A stretch of DNA of 20,910 nucleotides, from the NCBI GenBank assembly GCA_018372555.1, contig JAHAIU010000028.1, positions 1 through 20,910 of the forward strand, read 5' to 3'. Both the position numbers and the translations under genes were made by a program. This document shows positions 13,415 through 20,901 of the stretch, piece by piece. This DNA comes from Clostridium sp. (GTDB lineage: Bacteria > Bacillota > Clostridia > Clostridiales > Clostridiaceae). Under the pieces are notes generated by a model. The model saw nothing but the letters and a program-made list of their open reading frames with translations, was not told where the DNA came from and did not search any database. The stretch's first letter is position 1, and every line of letters starts with the position of its first letter.

Positions 13415-14320
13415 TTAATTATCTTTTATTAAATCTTTAATTAACTTTTTATCTTCAGGTGATTCAATTTCTAATTTAATATCTGATTCATCTACGGAAT
13501 CTTCATATCCACCTTCAACTAATTCAATATCATCTATTTTAAATTCTTCTATAATTTCTTCGTCGCCTCTTCTATATCTAACCTTGACATTTTCCTTAAC
13601 AGTATTATTTCCAATAACTTCAGCATTGGTTTCTCCAATATTAACTATAGATCCTACCTTAGGTAATCTCTTTCTAATATCTTCATATGTGCTTTGTTCA
13701 TAATTTAAGCAACACATTAATCTACCACAAATACCAGATATCTTAGTTGGATTTAGTGAAAGGTTTTGCTCCTTTGCCATCTTAATAGATACAGATGCAA
13801 AATCTCCAAGGAAGGTTGAGCAACATAAAGGTCTGCCACAAGGTCCTAATCCTCCAAGCATCTTAGCTTCATCTCTTACCCCTATTTGTCTTAATTCTAT
13901 TCTAGTCTTAAATATAGTGGCAAGATCTTTAACTAACTCTCTAAAATCAACTCTACCATCTGCTGTAAAGTAAAATATAACTTTATTATTGTCAAAAGTA
14001 TATTCTACATCTATAAGCTTCATATTTAATTTATGCTCTTCTATTTTCCTTAAACAAATATCTAAAGCATCTTTTTCTTTTACTTTGTTAGAATTATGTT
14101 TCTCTACATCCTCTTCTGTTGCAACTCTAATTACACTTTTTAGTGGAGCTACTATATCAGTTTCAGGAATTTCCTTAATGCCAATAACGCACTCTCCGAA
14201 CTCTATACCTCTTGCTGTTTCTACAACAACAAAGTTACCTTTATTAATATTAAGGCCATTTGGGTCAAAATAATATATTTTACCAGCCTTTTTGAATCTA
14301 ACGCCTATTACTTTTATCAT
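13415..14320 (-). CDS. ricT: PSP1-domain protein RicT (YaaT)
   Basis: RicT belongs to the Y-complex (RicA, RicF, RicT), which carries Fe-S clusters and in Bacillus aids RNase Y-dependent RNA processing, sporulation and competence. The 301-aa protein has the PSP1 domain (about 55-145) and the family's cysteine-rich segment with C161, C166, C167, C198, C203 and C204 in the motifs GPCGRPLCC and GICGRLMCC. Its ribosome binding site (GGAGG) lies inside the last codons of holB, and the ATG is 2 bases past the holB stop codon, so the two are translationally coupled. The holB-ricT order is as in Bacillus; yabA, which follows there, is absent. Confidence 0.95.
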   Translation of the reverse strand: MIKVIGVRFKKAGKIYYFDPNGLNINKGNFVVVETARGIEFGECVIGIKEIPETDIVAPLKSVIRVATEEDVEKHNSNKVKEKDALDICLRKIEEHKLNMKLIDVEYTFDNNKVIFYFTADGRVDFRELVKDLATIFKTRIELRQIGVRDEAKMLGGLGPCGRPLCCSTFLGDFASVSIKMAKEQNLSLNPTKISGICGRLMCCLNYEQSTYEDIRKRLPKVGSIVNIGETNAEVIGNNTVKENVKVRYRRGDEEIIEEFKIDDIELVEGGYEDSVDESDIKLEIESPEDKKLIKDLIKDN

Positions 14321-14322
14321 TA

Positions 14323-15258
14323 TTAAACCTCCATAAAACCTATAAGCATAACTCTAATAGTTAATTGAAAATTAGAATTGCTGAGTAATGCCTTCCTAGC
14401 ATCTCCTATTTTATCAATAATATTGCTAAGCCTCTTATAGGACATTTCAACTGCTAATTTTTTTAAATTTTCTATTTTATCCCCGTTTATTATTCCTATG
14501 CCATCACTAACTTCTTTATAAATTATAATATCTCTTATAAAGGAGGCTAAAATGCTTAATAATTCGTCCTTTTTATCTTTAAAGCTTACTATTTTAGATT
14601 CAAAATCTAAAAGTTCTTTTAAATTATTTTTAGTTAATATAAATAATAAATCAATTACAGTATTTCTTAAATCCTTTAATGATGAATCCTTTAAAAAGGC
14701 TTCTGCTTTTCCTGGAATTCCTTCACTATATGCAATTGCAGCATTAATTTCCTCTTCACTAAATTCATTATTATTAATTCTATTTAAATAAATTCTTATT
14801 TCTTCTTTACTTAAAGGAGTTAATTTATATATTTGACACCTAGACTTAATCGTATCTAATATAAGTTCTAAGCTTTCACATAATAAAATTATATAAACTC
14901 CCTTTGGTGGCTCTTCTATAGTCTTTAAAAGAGCATTTTGTGCTTGCACAGTTAATTTATTTCCATCATAAATTATTATTACTTTCTTATCACCTTCATA
15001 AGGTTTCTTATAAACTTCTTCTACAATTTCTCTTACGTCATCTACCCCAAAAGAAGATTTCTTAGTTCTATATTTTATAATGTCAATATAATCTTTCTCC
15101 TCTAATTTACCTAATATATTAATAGCTAATTTATTAGCTAAATTACTTTTGCCAATACCATCTTCACCAACAATAATATGAGCATGGGAAATCTCACCTA
15201 ATTCTACTCTTTTTATAAAGCTATCTATTATATTTTTATGTCCTATGAAACTTCCCAT
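14323..15258 (-). CDS. holB: DNA polymerase III delta-prime subunit
   Basis: This 311-aa clamp-loader subunit has an AAA+ core with GEDGIGKSN in the Walker A place (31-39), NALLKTIEEPP (108-118) and the SRC arginine-finger motif (139-141), then a helical C-terminal collar domain. The zinc-binding cysteines found after the P-loop in many DnaX/HolB proteins are not present; the region reads LGKLEEKDYIDIIKY. A TTG 12 bases upstream lies within the ribosome binding site TTGGAGG and is rejected as the start in favour of the ATG at 15258. It lies between darA (12 bases) and ricT (2 bases) in a conserved cluster. Confidence 0.9.
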   Translation of the reverse strand: MGSFIGHKNIIDSFIKRVELGEISHAHIIVGEDGIGKSNLANKLAINILGKLEEKDYIDIIKYRTKKSSFGVDDVREIVEEVYKKPYEGDKKVIIIYDGNKLTVQAQNALLKTIEEPPKGVYIILLCESLELILDTIKSRCQIYKLTPLSKEEIRIYLNRINNNEFSEEEINAAIAYSEGIPGKAEAFLKDSSLKDLRNTVIDLLFILTKNNLKELLDFESKIVSFKDKKDELLSILASFIRDIIIYKEVSDGIGIINGDKIENLKKLAVEMSYKRLSNIIDKIGDARKALLSNSNFQLTIRVMLIGFMEV

Positions 15259-15270
15259 CTTTTCCTCCAA

Positions 15271-15600
15271 TTATATCTTAATGAATTGATCCACATCTAT
15301 TACAAAAATTGTTGCTCCCCCAACCTCTATTTCAATCGGATATGACATAAACATATCTACATTTCCTGTTATAGGAGTCGGAGTAGTAATGATTTGCTTT
15401 CTAGTCTTACAAACATCCTCTACAACATCTATAACCTTTTGTACCTTATCAGCTTCTACACCTATTATTAAAGTTGTATTACCTGATTTTAAGAACCCTC
15501 CAGTAGTTGCAAGTTTAGTTACTCTAAATCCAGCTTCTGTTATAGCATCAACTAGATCCATAGCATCATCATCTTGTACCATAGCTATTACTAACTTCAT
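15271..15600 (-). CDS. darA: Cyclic di-AMP receptor DarA (PstA/YaaQ), PII-like
   Basis: This 109-aa PII-like trimeric protein binds cyclic di-AMP. It matches the Bacillus and Staphylococcus PstA/DarA pattern throughout: MKLVIAMVQD, FRVTKLATTGGFLKSGNTTLIIGV (25-48) and the C-terminal IEVGGATIFVIDVDQF. Ligand-contact positions R26, T28, GGF (34-36), N41 and G47 are all present. Its downstream target is not established in the family. It lies between tmk and holB, as in Bacillus, but yaaR is missing here. Its synthase partner disA is about 13 kb away in the same window. Confidence 0.95.
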   Translation of the reverse strand: MKLVIAMVQDDDAMDLVDAITEAGFRVTKLATTGGFLKSGNTTLIIGVEADKVQKVIDVVEDVCKTRKQIITTPTPITGNVDMFMSYPIEIEVGGATIFVIDVDQFIKI

Positions 15601-15617
15601 ATAAACTCCTCCCTCAT
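15597..15617 (-). promoter_or_regulatory. Short upstream reading frame overlapping the darA start
   Basis: A six-codon frame (MREEFI) starts 6 bases after GAGGAGA (15624-15630) and its TGA overlaps the darA ATG in ATGA. It contains the darA ribosome binding site. It may tune darA translation by coupling, or be accidental. An extended -10 element (TGATAAAAT, about 15637-15645) lies just upstream. Confidence 0.35.
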
Positions 15618-15690
15618 AAATAATCTCCTCAATAATATTTTATCACAAAAGTCTTGCAATTTAATTAAAAAGTTTACTTATTGATAGAAT

Positions 15691-16320
15691 TTATTTGATA
15701 AAATTTGTAATTATGGATTTAACTGAGTCAAAAACTTCATTTAATGATTTTTCTGCATCAATTACTTCAAATTTATCCTTATTCTTTTCAACTAAAGTAT
15801 AGTACCCCTCTCTAACCTTATGATGAAAATTAACTTTTTCTAAATCTAATCTATTGACTTCTCTATTGTCATTGCTATTAATTCTCTCTAATCCAACTTC
15901 TGGAGAAACATCAAAGAAAATATTTAAGTCAGGCATATAATCTCCAACTGCAAATTTATTAATTTGATATACTTCATCTACACCTATATTTCTAGCATAA
16001 CCTTGATATGCCAGTGATGAAAAAATAAATCTATCGCATAACACAATTCTTCCCTTATCTAATTCTGGTATAACCTTCTCTACTAAATGCTGCCTTCTTG
16101 CAGCTGCATATAATAAGGCTTCTGTCTTAGGATCCATAGATGTATTCTTAGTATCTAAAATTACTTCTCTTATATCCTCAGATATTTTTATACCACCTGG
16201 TTCTCTTGTTTTTATACAATCAATACCATTTTCAATTAAATAATTATATACCATTTCCAGAACAGTACTCTTTCCTGAACCGTCTCCGCCTTCAAATACA
16301 ATAAATTTACCTTTGTTCAT
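15691..16320 (-). CDS. tmk: Thymidylate kinase
   Basis: This kinase phosphorylates dTMP to dTDP. The 209-aa protein has the P-loop FEGGDGSGKST (9-19), the dTMP-binding REPGG motif (39-43), the DRF motif (96-98) followed by SSLAYQG, and a lid region around 140-155. Length and motifs are standard. It starts 10 bases downstream of the gin stop codon. The neighbours gin, tmk, darA, holB and ricT reproduce the Bacillus order csfB-tmk-yaaQ-holB-yaaT with losses. Transcription from the sigma-F-like promoter upstream of gin could run into it, but a vegetative promoter must also exist; I did not find one. Confidence 0.96.
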   Translation of the reverse strand: MNKGKFIVFEGGDGSGKSTVLEMVYNYLIENGIDCIKTREPGGIKISEDIREVILDTKNTSMDPKTEALLYAAARRQHLVEKVIPELDKGRIVLCDRFIFSSLAYQGYARNIGVDEVYQINKFAVGDYMPDLNIFFDVSPEVGLERINSNDNREVNRLDLEKVNFHHKVREGYYTLVEKNKDKFEVIDAEKSLNEVFDSVKSIITNFIK

Positions 16321-16330
16321 TTCTACTACC

Positions 16331-16558
16331 TCATGTTATTATTTTAAAATTGCTTATAAGCCACTTTTTTATTCTCTCTTTATAGTATTCATATTTTTTA
16401 TCAGTTACTTTTAAGTTGACTGTTTCGTTGCTACATTCATGGCATAATAAGCATCCATCATTAATTATATCATCAACTAATTCTTTACGACAAACTATAC
16501 ATGTATTTTTATCTATATCTTTTATTTTTAAATTGATTTTTTTCTTTTTGAAACTCAT
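16331..16558 (-). CDS. csfB: Gin/CsfB-like anti-sigma factor
   Basis: The 75-aa zinc-finger protein has CIVC (C20, C23) and CLLCHEC (C36, C39, C42), followed by NETVNLKVTDKKYEYYKERI, which resembles the STSTSDPDYAFYVKKL segment of Bacillus Gin. In Bacillus, Gin (csfB) is made in the forespore under sigma-F and inhibits sigma-G and sigma-E. Identity is supported by three independent signs: the Cys pattern, the position just upstream of tmk, and a consensus-like sigma-F promoter. The upstream in-frame ATG holds the ribosome binding site (ATGGAGGT), so the ATG at 16558 is the start. The basic N-terminus and the fifth Cys are differences from Bacillus Gin. Confidence 0.82.
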   Translation of the reverse strand: MSFKKKKINLKIKDIDKNTCIVCRKELVDDIINDGCLLCHECSNETVNLKVTDKKYEYYKERIKKWLISNFKIIT

Positions 16559-16580
16559 TTTAACCTCCATTTTTTATTTT

Positions 16581-16610
16581 AATTCTCGCCTAAGTGAAAT
16601 TTTTTTATAC
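16581..16610 (-). promoter_or_regulatory. Sigma-F-type promoter of gin/csfB
   Basis: On the minus strand GTATA (16606-16610) and GGCGAGAATT (16581-16590) are 15 bases apart. They fit the sigma-F consensus (GYATA, about 15 bases, GGNNANANT) at every fixed position. The predicted start leaves a leader of about 15-20 bases. Confidence 0.78.
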
Positions 16611-16786
16611 TTATTAAAAAAATTAAAGGCTATAATTTCAATTATAAAATTGTACTTAAATAATAGTTACGACTTCCATTTTATAAAACTATAAAAATAT
16701 AAATTATTAATTGAACTATATTTAATAAATAATTATCTCTATTTAAGGGAAAGTTAAAGATATGATAATTTGGGAGGAATAATGTT

Positions 16787-17938
16787 ATGAAACAAGAAAT
16801 GATTAGTTATATTGAAAAACATAAAGAAGATTTAATTAGTTTAAATAAATTTTTATATGAAAATCCTGAAAAGAGTTATGAAGAACATAAAGCTTATAAA
16901 TATGTCACTGATTTATTAGAAAAACATAACTTTGAAGTTAGTAAGGATTTTTTAGAATTAAAGACTTCCTTTTATGCTACTAAAGGAACCTCACATCCGA
17001 AGATATGCTTCTTATGTGAGTATGATGCAATTGAAAATGAAGGACATATTACAGGTCATAATTTACTTACTTCTACCTCTATTGCTGCAGCATTAGCTCT
17101 TGGATCAATAGTTGAGAAAACTGGTGGTTCAATAACTATTATTGGGTGTCCTGGTGAATACTTAGGAGGAACTAAATCCATAATGGTTAAACAGGATGTA
17201 TTTAAAGATATTGACATTGCTATGCTTGCTCATCCTGATATTGTAACTTGTGAAAGTGGTACATCTTCTGCTATAATTCCTTTAAGTTTAAAATTTATAG
17301 GTAATAAGGGACTCAGCTTTTTAAACAAAAAAAGTTATACTTCCTTAGATGGTATTTTATTAACTCTAAATATATTAAATATAGTGGAAAAAGGATTCCC
17401 TGATGACGTTGAAGTAACCTCAATATTATCAAATGGAGGTTCTACCCCTTTATTACTACCTCTTGAAGCAGAAGCAAAGTTCTATATCAGAGCTAAAGAA
17501 ATGGATGTAGCAAGAGTTGTGGAAGAAAAGATAAGAGAAATTGGAATATATGTATCTAAGCTTATAAGAATCCAAAGTGTTTTCTCTTTATATGAGCCTG
17601 AGAATGAAGAATTAAATACAAATAGATCTTTAAATAGATTGTTTAGTCATAACTTAAAGGAAACTGGAATTATAAATATTGGTGGTCCAAGAGATATAAA
17701 TTCTGGATTAAGTCTTGGAATTGTTAGTAAATCTATTCCTAGTATTCAACCTTTCTATTCAATAATAGAAGATAGTAGCACTAAATATGGAACAAGAGAT
17801 TTTGCTAAAGCAACTGTAAGTGAACATGGATTTAATGAAGCAATGAAGGCAGCTTTAGCCTTAGCTTTTACTGGATATGATATTATTTCTAATGAAAACT
17901 TATTGTCAGAAGTTAAGAATGAATTTTATAAAAAATAG
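16787..17938 (+). CDS. M20-family amidohydrolase homologue, probably inactive or altered
   Basis: The 383-aa protein aligns over its length with M20D (AbgB/ACY1L2-like) metallopeptidases: N-terminal catalytic lobe, inserted dimerisation domain (about 165-270) and C-terminal return. Several active-site residues are replaced. GHxCGHN reads GHITGHN (86-92), losing the metal-binding Cys; PAEE reads PGEY (122-125), keeping the base E124 but losing the bridging Glu; the GHTREF His is Gly335; and the dimer-domain SHA His is missing. H87, H91 and H149 remain. It is full length without frameshift, so the protein is presumably made. GGGAGG lies 9 bases before the ATG. Substrate is unknown. Confidence 0.85.
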   Translation: MKQEMISYIEKHKEDLISLNKFLYENPEKSYEEHKAYKYVTDLLEKHNFEVSKDFLELKTSFYATKGTSHPKICFLCEYDAIENEGHITGHNLLTSTSIAAALALGSIVEKTGGSITIIGCPGEYLGGTKSIMVKQDVFKDIDIAMLAHPDIVTCESGTSSAIIPLSLKFIGNKGLSFLNKKSYTSLDGILLTLNILNIVEKGFPDDVEVTSILSNGGSTPLLLPLEAEAKFYIRAKEMDVARVVEEKIREIGIYVSKLIRIQSVFSLYEPENEELNTNRSLNRLFSHNLKETGIINIGGPRDINSGLSLGIVSKSIPSIQPFYSIIEDSSTKYGTRDFAKATVSEHGFNEAMKAALALAFTGYDIISNENLLSEVKNEFYKK

Positions 17939-17961
17939 GCTCTTTAAAGAGCCTATTTTTT
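17930..17961. terminator. Bidirectional terminator between M20 and membrane-protein genes
   Basis: A perfect 16-bp inverted repeat (AAAAAATAGGCTCTTT and its complement) overlaps the stop codons of both convergent genes and ends in T runs on either strand. Confidence 0.93.
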
Positions 17962-18477
17962 TAAGTCACATTTTAATCCGCCACTTTTTATTATTTTGCT
18001 AACAAACTTTTCACTTGGCTGAAATTTTATTTTTTGAATTCCATTTTTATTTTTACAAATACAATAGTATGATTTTACTCCAATTCTATTACAAAGATAT
18101 TTTTTAGTTTTAAGAGTAAATAAGTACTTTCTTGGAATTGAAGATTTATCTCCTATATAAAGAACGTCAGACATCCTTATACTTTCTAAGTTTTTTTCTT
18201 CTTTACTGGTAATTGAATTAATTATTATCTTATCTGCTATAACAGCATATTTATATGAAACAAAGCAACTTCTTATTTCCTTAGCTATTAATAGTAAAGT
18301 AATTATTGCAAGTGTTCCATTAAATACATTCCCCATTACATGCTCTTTAAATTTAGACCTTTCAATAGCTTCTGCTAAATATAGCACCACTGTTAAGGTA
18401 AGTAAAATGGTTGTAATAACAGGTACTCTTTTTTTAGCCACGACTTCCCTATGCATCATTTTAATATTTTCCCCCAT
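17953..18477 (-). CDS. Two-helix membrane protein, unknown function
   Basis: The 174-aa protein has two predicted membrane helices (about 18-36 and 50-66, after a basic N-terminus). A cytoplasmic C-terminal domain follows, rich in beta-type sequence (YAVIADKIIINSITSKEEK, YLFTLKTKKYLCNRI), reminiscent of bacterial PH-like domains; I am not sure of that. The C-terminal third has several Cys and many Lys. The first ATG lacks a good ribosome binding site. GGGGGA lies just inside it, 12 bases before a second ATG pair at 18459, so the true start may be there. It converges on the M20 gene. Its upstream gap holds an operator-like repeat and a terminator. Confidence 0.65.
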   Translation of the reverse strand: MGENIKMMHREVVAKKRVPVITTILLTLTVVLYLAEAIERSKFKEHVMGNVFNGTLAIITLLLIAKEIRSCFVSYKYAVIADKIIINSITSKEEKNLESIRMSDVLYIGDKSSIPRKYLFTLKTKKYLCNRIGVKSYYCICKNKNGIQKIKFQPSEKFVSKIIKSGGLKCDLKK

Positions 18478-18561
18478 AATGATATCACTAAATTGTAATA
18501 AGCAATATTGAGATTATACTAAGTATTTAGATATTTATCCATATTTGTTTTTTGATGATTA

Positions 18562-18581
18562 TAACACTATTTTTAGTGTTA
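18562..18581. repeat. Inverted repeat, candidate operator
   Basis: TAACACT-N6-AGTGTTA is a perfect 7-bp inverted repeat. On the minus strand its last bases run into a TATAAT hexamer, so a bound dimer would cover a -10 element for the membrane-protein gene. The regulator is unknown. Confidence 0.4.
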
Positions 18582-18649
18582 ACTTACATTAACATAAATT
18601 AAATAGTTCATGTACACTATTCCTATAGATATCTTCATTTATCGCGTAA

Positions 18650-18682
18650 ATAAAAAAATTAAACTAATGTATAAGTTTAATT
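18650..18682 (-). terminator. Orphan terminator-like hairpin in a gene leader
   Basis: On the minus strand a 9-bp perfect stem (18674-18682 with 18657-18665) with an 8-base loop is followed by a run of Ts. No minus-strand gene lies between it and corA, so it would end a small RNA or act as an attenuator ahead of the 17953-18477 gene. All stem pairs but one are A-U, so it is weak. Confidence 0.45.
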
Positions 18683-18738
18683 CATTATTATCATAAATTA
18701 ATTGATGATTATTGAAAAAATAAAATGCTATAAATATG

Positions 18739-18766
18739 TTACAAATGTAAATTTAAATAGTATAAT
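18739..18766 (+). promoter_or_regulatory. Candidate corA promoter
   Basis: A perfect TATAAT (18761-18766) is preceded at 16 bases by TTACAA (18739-18744, 3 of 6). The start would lie about 25 bases upstream of the ATG. Confidence 0.6.
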
Positions 18767-18798
18767 TAATTCTGAAGTCTATTTATGGAGGTTTAAAA

Positions 18799-19746
18799 AT
18801 GATTCAAATATATAAAAGTATTAGTGAAAGCAATCCTTCACTAAAAACATTAGACAACTTAGAACCTGGATGCTGGATAAATATAGTGGCTCCATCTGAT
18901 GAAGAGTTAATCTTGATATCTAAAAAAACTGGTGTACCACTACCTTTTTTAAAAGCACCATTAGATGATGAAGAAACCTCTCGTATAGATATTGAAGATA
19001 ATTGCTTATTAGTTATAGTAGATATACCTTTTACTGAGATGGAAGATAATTCATTAACTTATGATACATATCCACTTGCTATAATCCATACTGATAAGCA
19101 ATTAATAACTGTCTGTTTAAAAAACAGTAGAATCCTTACAGACTTTATTAATGGGAAAGTTAAATCTTTTTATTCATTCAAAAAGTCTAGATTTATTCTA
19201 CAAATTTTAAGTAAAATTTCTAGTGCATATTTGGTATATTTAAGACAAATAGATAAAAAGAGCTTAATGATCGAAAAGAGACTACATAAATCAATGAAAA
19301 ATAGGGAACTAATTCAGCTACATTCATTAGAAAAGTCATTAGTTTACTTTTCTACTTCCCTTAAGGCAAATGAAATAACCTTAGAAAAAATGTTAAAGCT
19401 TGAGATAATGCAAATATATGAAGAAGATCAAGATGTCTTAGAAGATGTTATTATAGAAAATAAGCAAGCAATAGAAATGACAGAAATATATAGTAATATA
19501 CTAGCAAGTACTATGGACTTTTTCGCCTCTGTAATTTCTAATAATCTAAATATAGTGATGAAAGTTCTTGCCTCAGTTACAATATTAATGGCTATCCCTA
19601 CAGTTATAGGTGGTATTTTCGGTATGAACTTTATTAGAATGCCATTAATAACTAATGAATATGGATTTGAAATAACTATGTTTATAACTCTATTGTTAAC
19701 TTTTGGAGCAGCTTATCTACTTTATAAAAAAGATATGTTTTCATAA
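18799..19746 (+). CDS. corA: CorA-family magnesium transporter
   Basis: CorA forms a pentameric Mg2+ (or Co2+, Ni2+) channel in the membrane. The 315-aa protein has a large N-terminal cytoplasmic domain, a long stalk helix (about 160-255), two C-terminal membrane helices (about 254-274 and 292-309) and the signature GMN (275-277) at the end of the first helix. The C-terminus is basic, as expected on the cytoplasmic side. The loop after GMN (FIRMPLITNEYGFE) lacks the usual MPEL but keeps acidic residues. It has GGAGG 8 bases before the ATG. It is a single-gene unit with its own promoter and terminator. Confidence 0.93.
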   Translation: MIQIYKSISESNPSLKTLDNLEPGCWINIVAPSDEELILISKKTGVPLPFLKAPLDDEETSRIDIEDNCLLVIVDIPFTEMEDNSLTYDTYPLAIIHTDKQLITVCLKNSRILTDFINGKVKSFYSFKKSRFILQILSKISSAYLVYLRQIDKKSLMIEKRLHKSMKNRELIQLHSLEKSLVYFSTSLKANEITLEKMLKLEIMQIYEEDQDVLEDVIIENKQAIEMTEIYSNILASTMDFFASVISNNLNIVMKVLASVTILMAIPTVIGGIFGMNFIRMPLITNEYGFEITMFITLLLTFGAAYLLYKKDMFS

Positions 19747-19774
19747 TGAATATAATAAAAAATATAATTTATAT

Positions 19775-19804
19775 AACTCATCATTTATAATGGTGAGTTT
19801 TTTA
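19775..19804 (+). terminator. Terminator of corA
   Basis: An 11-bp stem (19775-19785 with 19789-19799, one G-T pair) closes on a 3-base loop and is followed by a run of six Ts beginning at the end of the stem. Confidence 0.85.
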
Positions 19805-19882
19805 TTAAAAAATCTCCCTAGTATAAAGATAGTAAATCTATAATATATTAATACAAATATTAAAAAGTGGGTGCATTTCTCT

Positions 19883-20794
19883 TTGTCTAAAAATAAATTA
19901 AAAAATATTTCTTATAATTCTACCATAGGTATAATATCTCCTGCTTCCCCTGAAAGCAGTGAATTTATAGATGAAAAGATAAACTTATTTTCTAGGTTTG
20001 GATTTAAAATAAAGAAAGGTAAATACTTATATGATAATACTGGATATCTAGCAGGAGATGATAAAAATAGAGCCGATGACTTAAATTCTATGTTTGCTGA
20101 TAACAATGTAGATGCTATTATTTCTTTTAGGGGTGGGTATGGATCTATTAGAATGATGCCTTACTTAGATTTAAAGACAATAAAAAAAAATCCAAAAGTT
20201 TTCTTTGGATATAGTGATATAACATTATTATTAAATTATATTAGTAAAAAATGTAATTTTTCAACTTTTCATGGTCCTATGATTAACTCTAATTTTGATG
20301 ATATAACTACAAGAGAATATTTTCTCAAAGCTTTATTATCTAATGACGAAAAATTATCTTATGATTTAAATGATGTATGTCATGATGATTTTATAATCAA
20401 AAACAATAAGGATTTTTTTGGAAAAATAGTAGGTGGTAATCTTTCAATAATTTGCTCTGCTATTGGAACTCCTTATGAAGTTAAATTAGAAAATAATATT
20501 GTTCTTATAGAAGATGTGAATGAAAATCCTTATGTTGTGGATAGAATGCTTTCTCAACTTCTATCCTGTGGAAAACTTCAAAGATCTTCAGCAATTATAG
20601 TCGGTAGCTTTACTAATTGTATTGGTTCAAAATCTAGCCCACTAATTAATGAAGTCATCACAGAAAGATTATCTTCGTTAAAGCAACCAATCATATATGG
20701 ATTTAAATTAGGACATGATTATCCTAATATATCTATTCCTATAGGTAGTATTTTTAAATACTACTCTAACAATAAAATATTATTAGAAAAATAA
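19883..20794 (+). CDS. S66-family LD-carboxypeptidase (LdcA/MccF-like)
   Basis: S66 serine peptidases cleave L,D bonds, such as the terminal D-Ala of murein tetrapeptides, or give resistance to microcin C-like toxins. The 303-aa protein has the opening STIGIISPASP, SFRGGYGS, the nucleophile in FFGYSDIT (S111), the Glu of VLIEDVNENPY (E210) and the His of GHDYPNISIPIGS (H278), so the Ser-Glu-His set is complete. Length is normal. No signal peptide is seen, fitting a cytoplasmic murein-recycling role. No ATG lies near the N-terminus: I choose TTG at 19883, 9 bases after GGGTG; GTG at 19871 is the alternative and adds four residues. Confidence 0.88.
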   Translation: MSKNKLKNISYNSTIGIISPASPESSEFIDEKINLFSRFGFKIKKGKYLYDNTGYLAGDDKNRADDLNSMFADNNVDAIISFRGGYGSIRMMPYLDLKTIKKNPKVFFGYSDITLLLNYISKKCNFSTFHGPMINSNFDDITTREYFLKALLSNDEKLSYDLNDVCHDDFIIKNNKDFFGKIVGGNLSIICSAIGTPYEVKLENNIVLIEDVNENPYVVDRMLSQLLSCGKLQRSSAIIVGSFTNCIGSKSSPLINEVITERLSSLKQPIIYGFKLGHDYPNISIPIGSIFKYYSNNKILLEK

Positions 20795-20826
20795 AAAATC
20801 CTACAAGCAATCTTGTAGGATTTTTT
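20793..20826. terminator. Bidirectional terminator between ldcA-like gene and tRNA-Cys
   Basis: A 15-bp perfect stem (20793-20807 with 20812-20826) closes on CAAT, with a T run after it on the plus strand and a T-rich tail on the minus strand. It serves both the carboxypeptidase gene and the convergent tRNA. Confidence 0.92.

Positions 20827-20901
<75 letters not shown>

Larger units (their letters stand above)
18478..18798. other. Divergent intergenic region upstream of corA
   Basis: These 321 bases carry no gene. They hold two TATAAT boxes facing the minus-strand membrane-protein gene (near 18511 and 18558), an inverted repeat (18562-18581), a minus-strand terminator-like hairpin (18650-18682) and the corA promoter (18739-18766). 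I looked for an M-box magnesium riboswitch and did not find its conserved GC-rich stems. Confidence 0.5.

Noticed and set aside
18480..18798. Possible magnesium (M-box) riboswitch before corA
   Set aside because: The region is almost wholly AT and lacks the conserved multi-stem structure; the only hairpin with a T tract faces the other strand.
19820..19870. GTATA-N18-TATATTA upstream of the LD-carboxypeptidase, like a sigma-G promoter
   Set aside because: The leading C of the -10 consensus is missing, a TATAAT overlaps it, and such AT-rich matches arise easily by chance.
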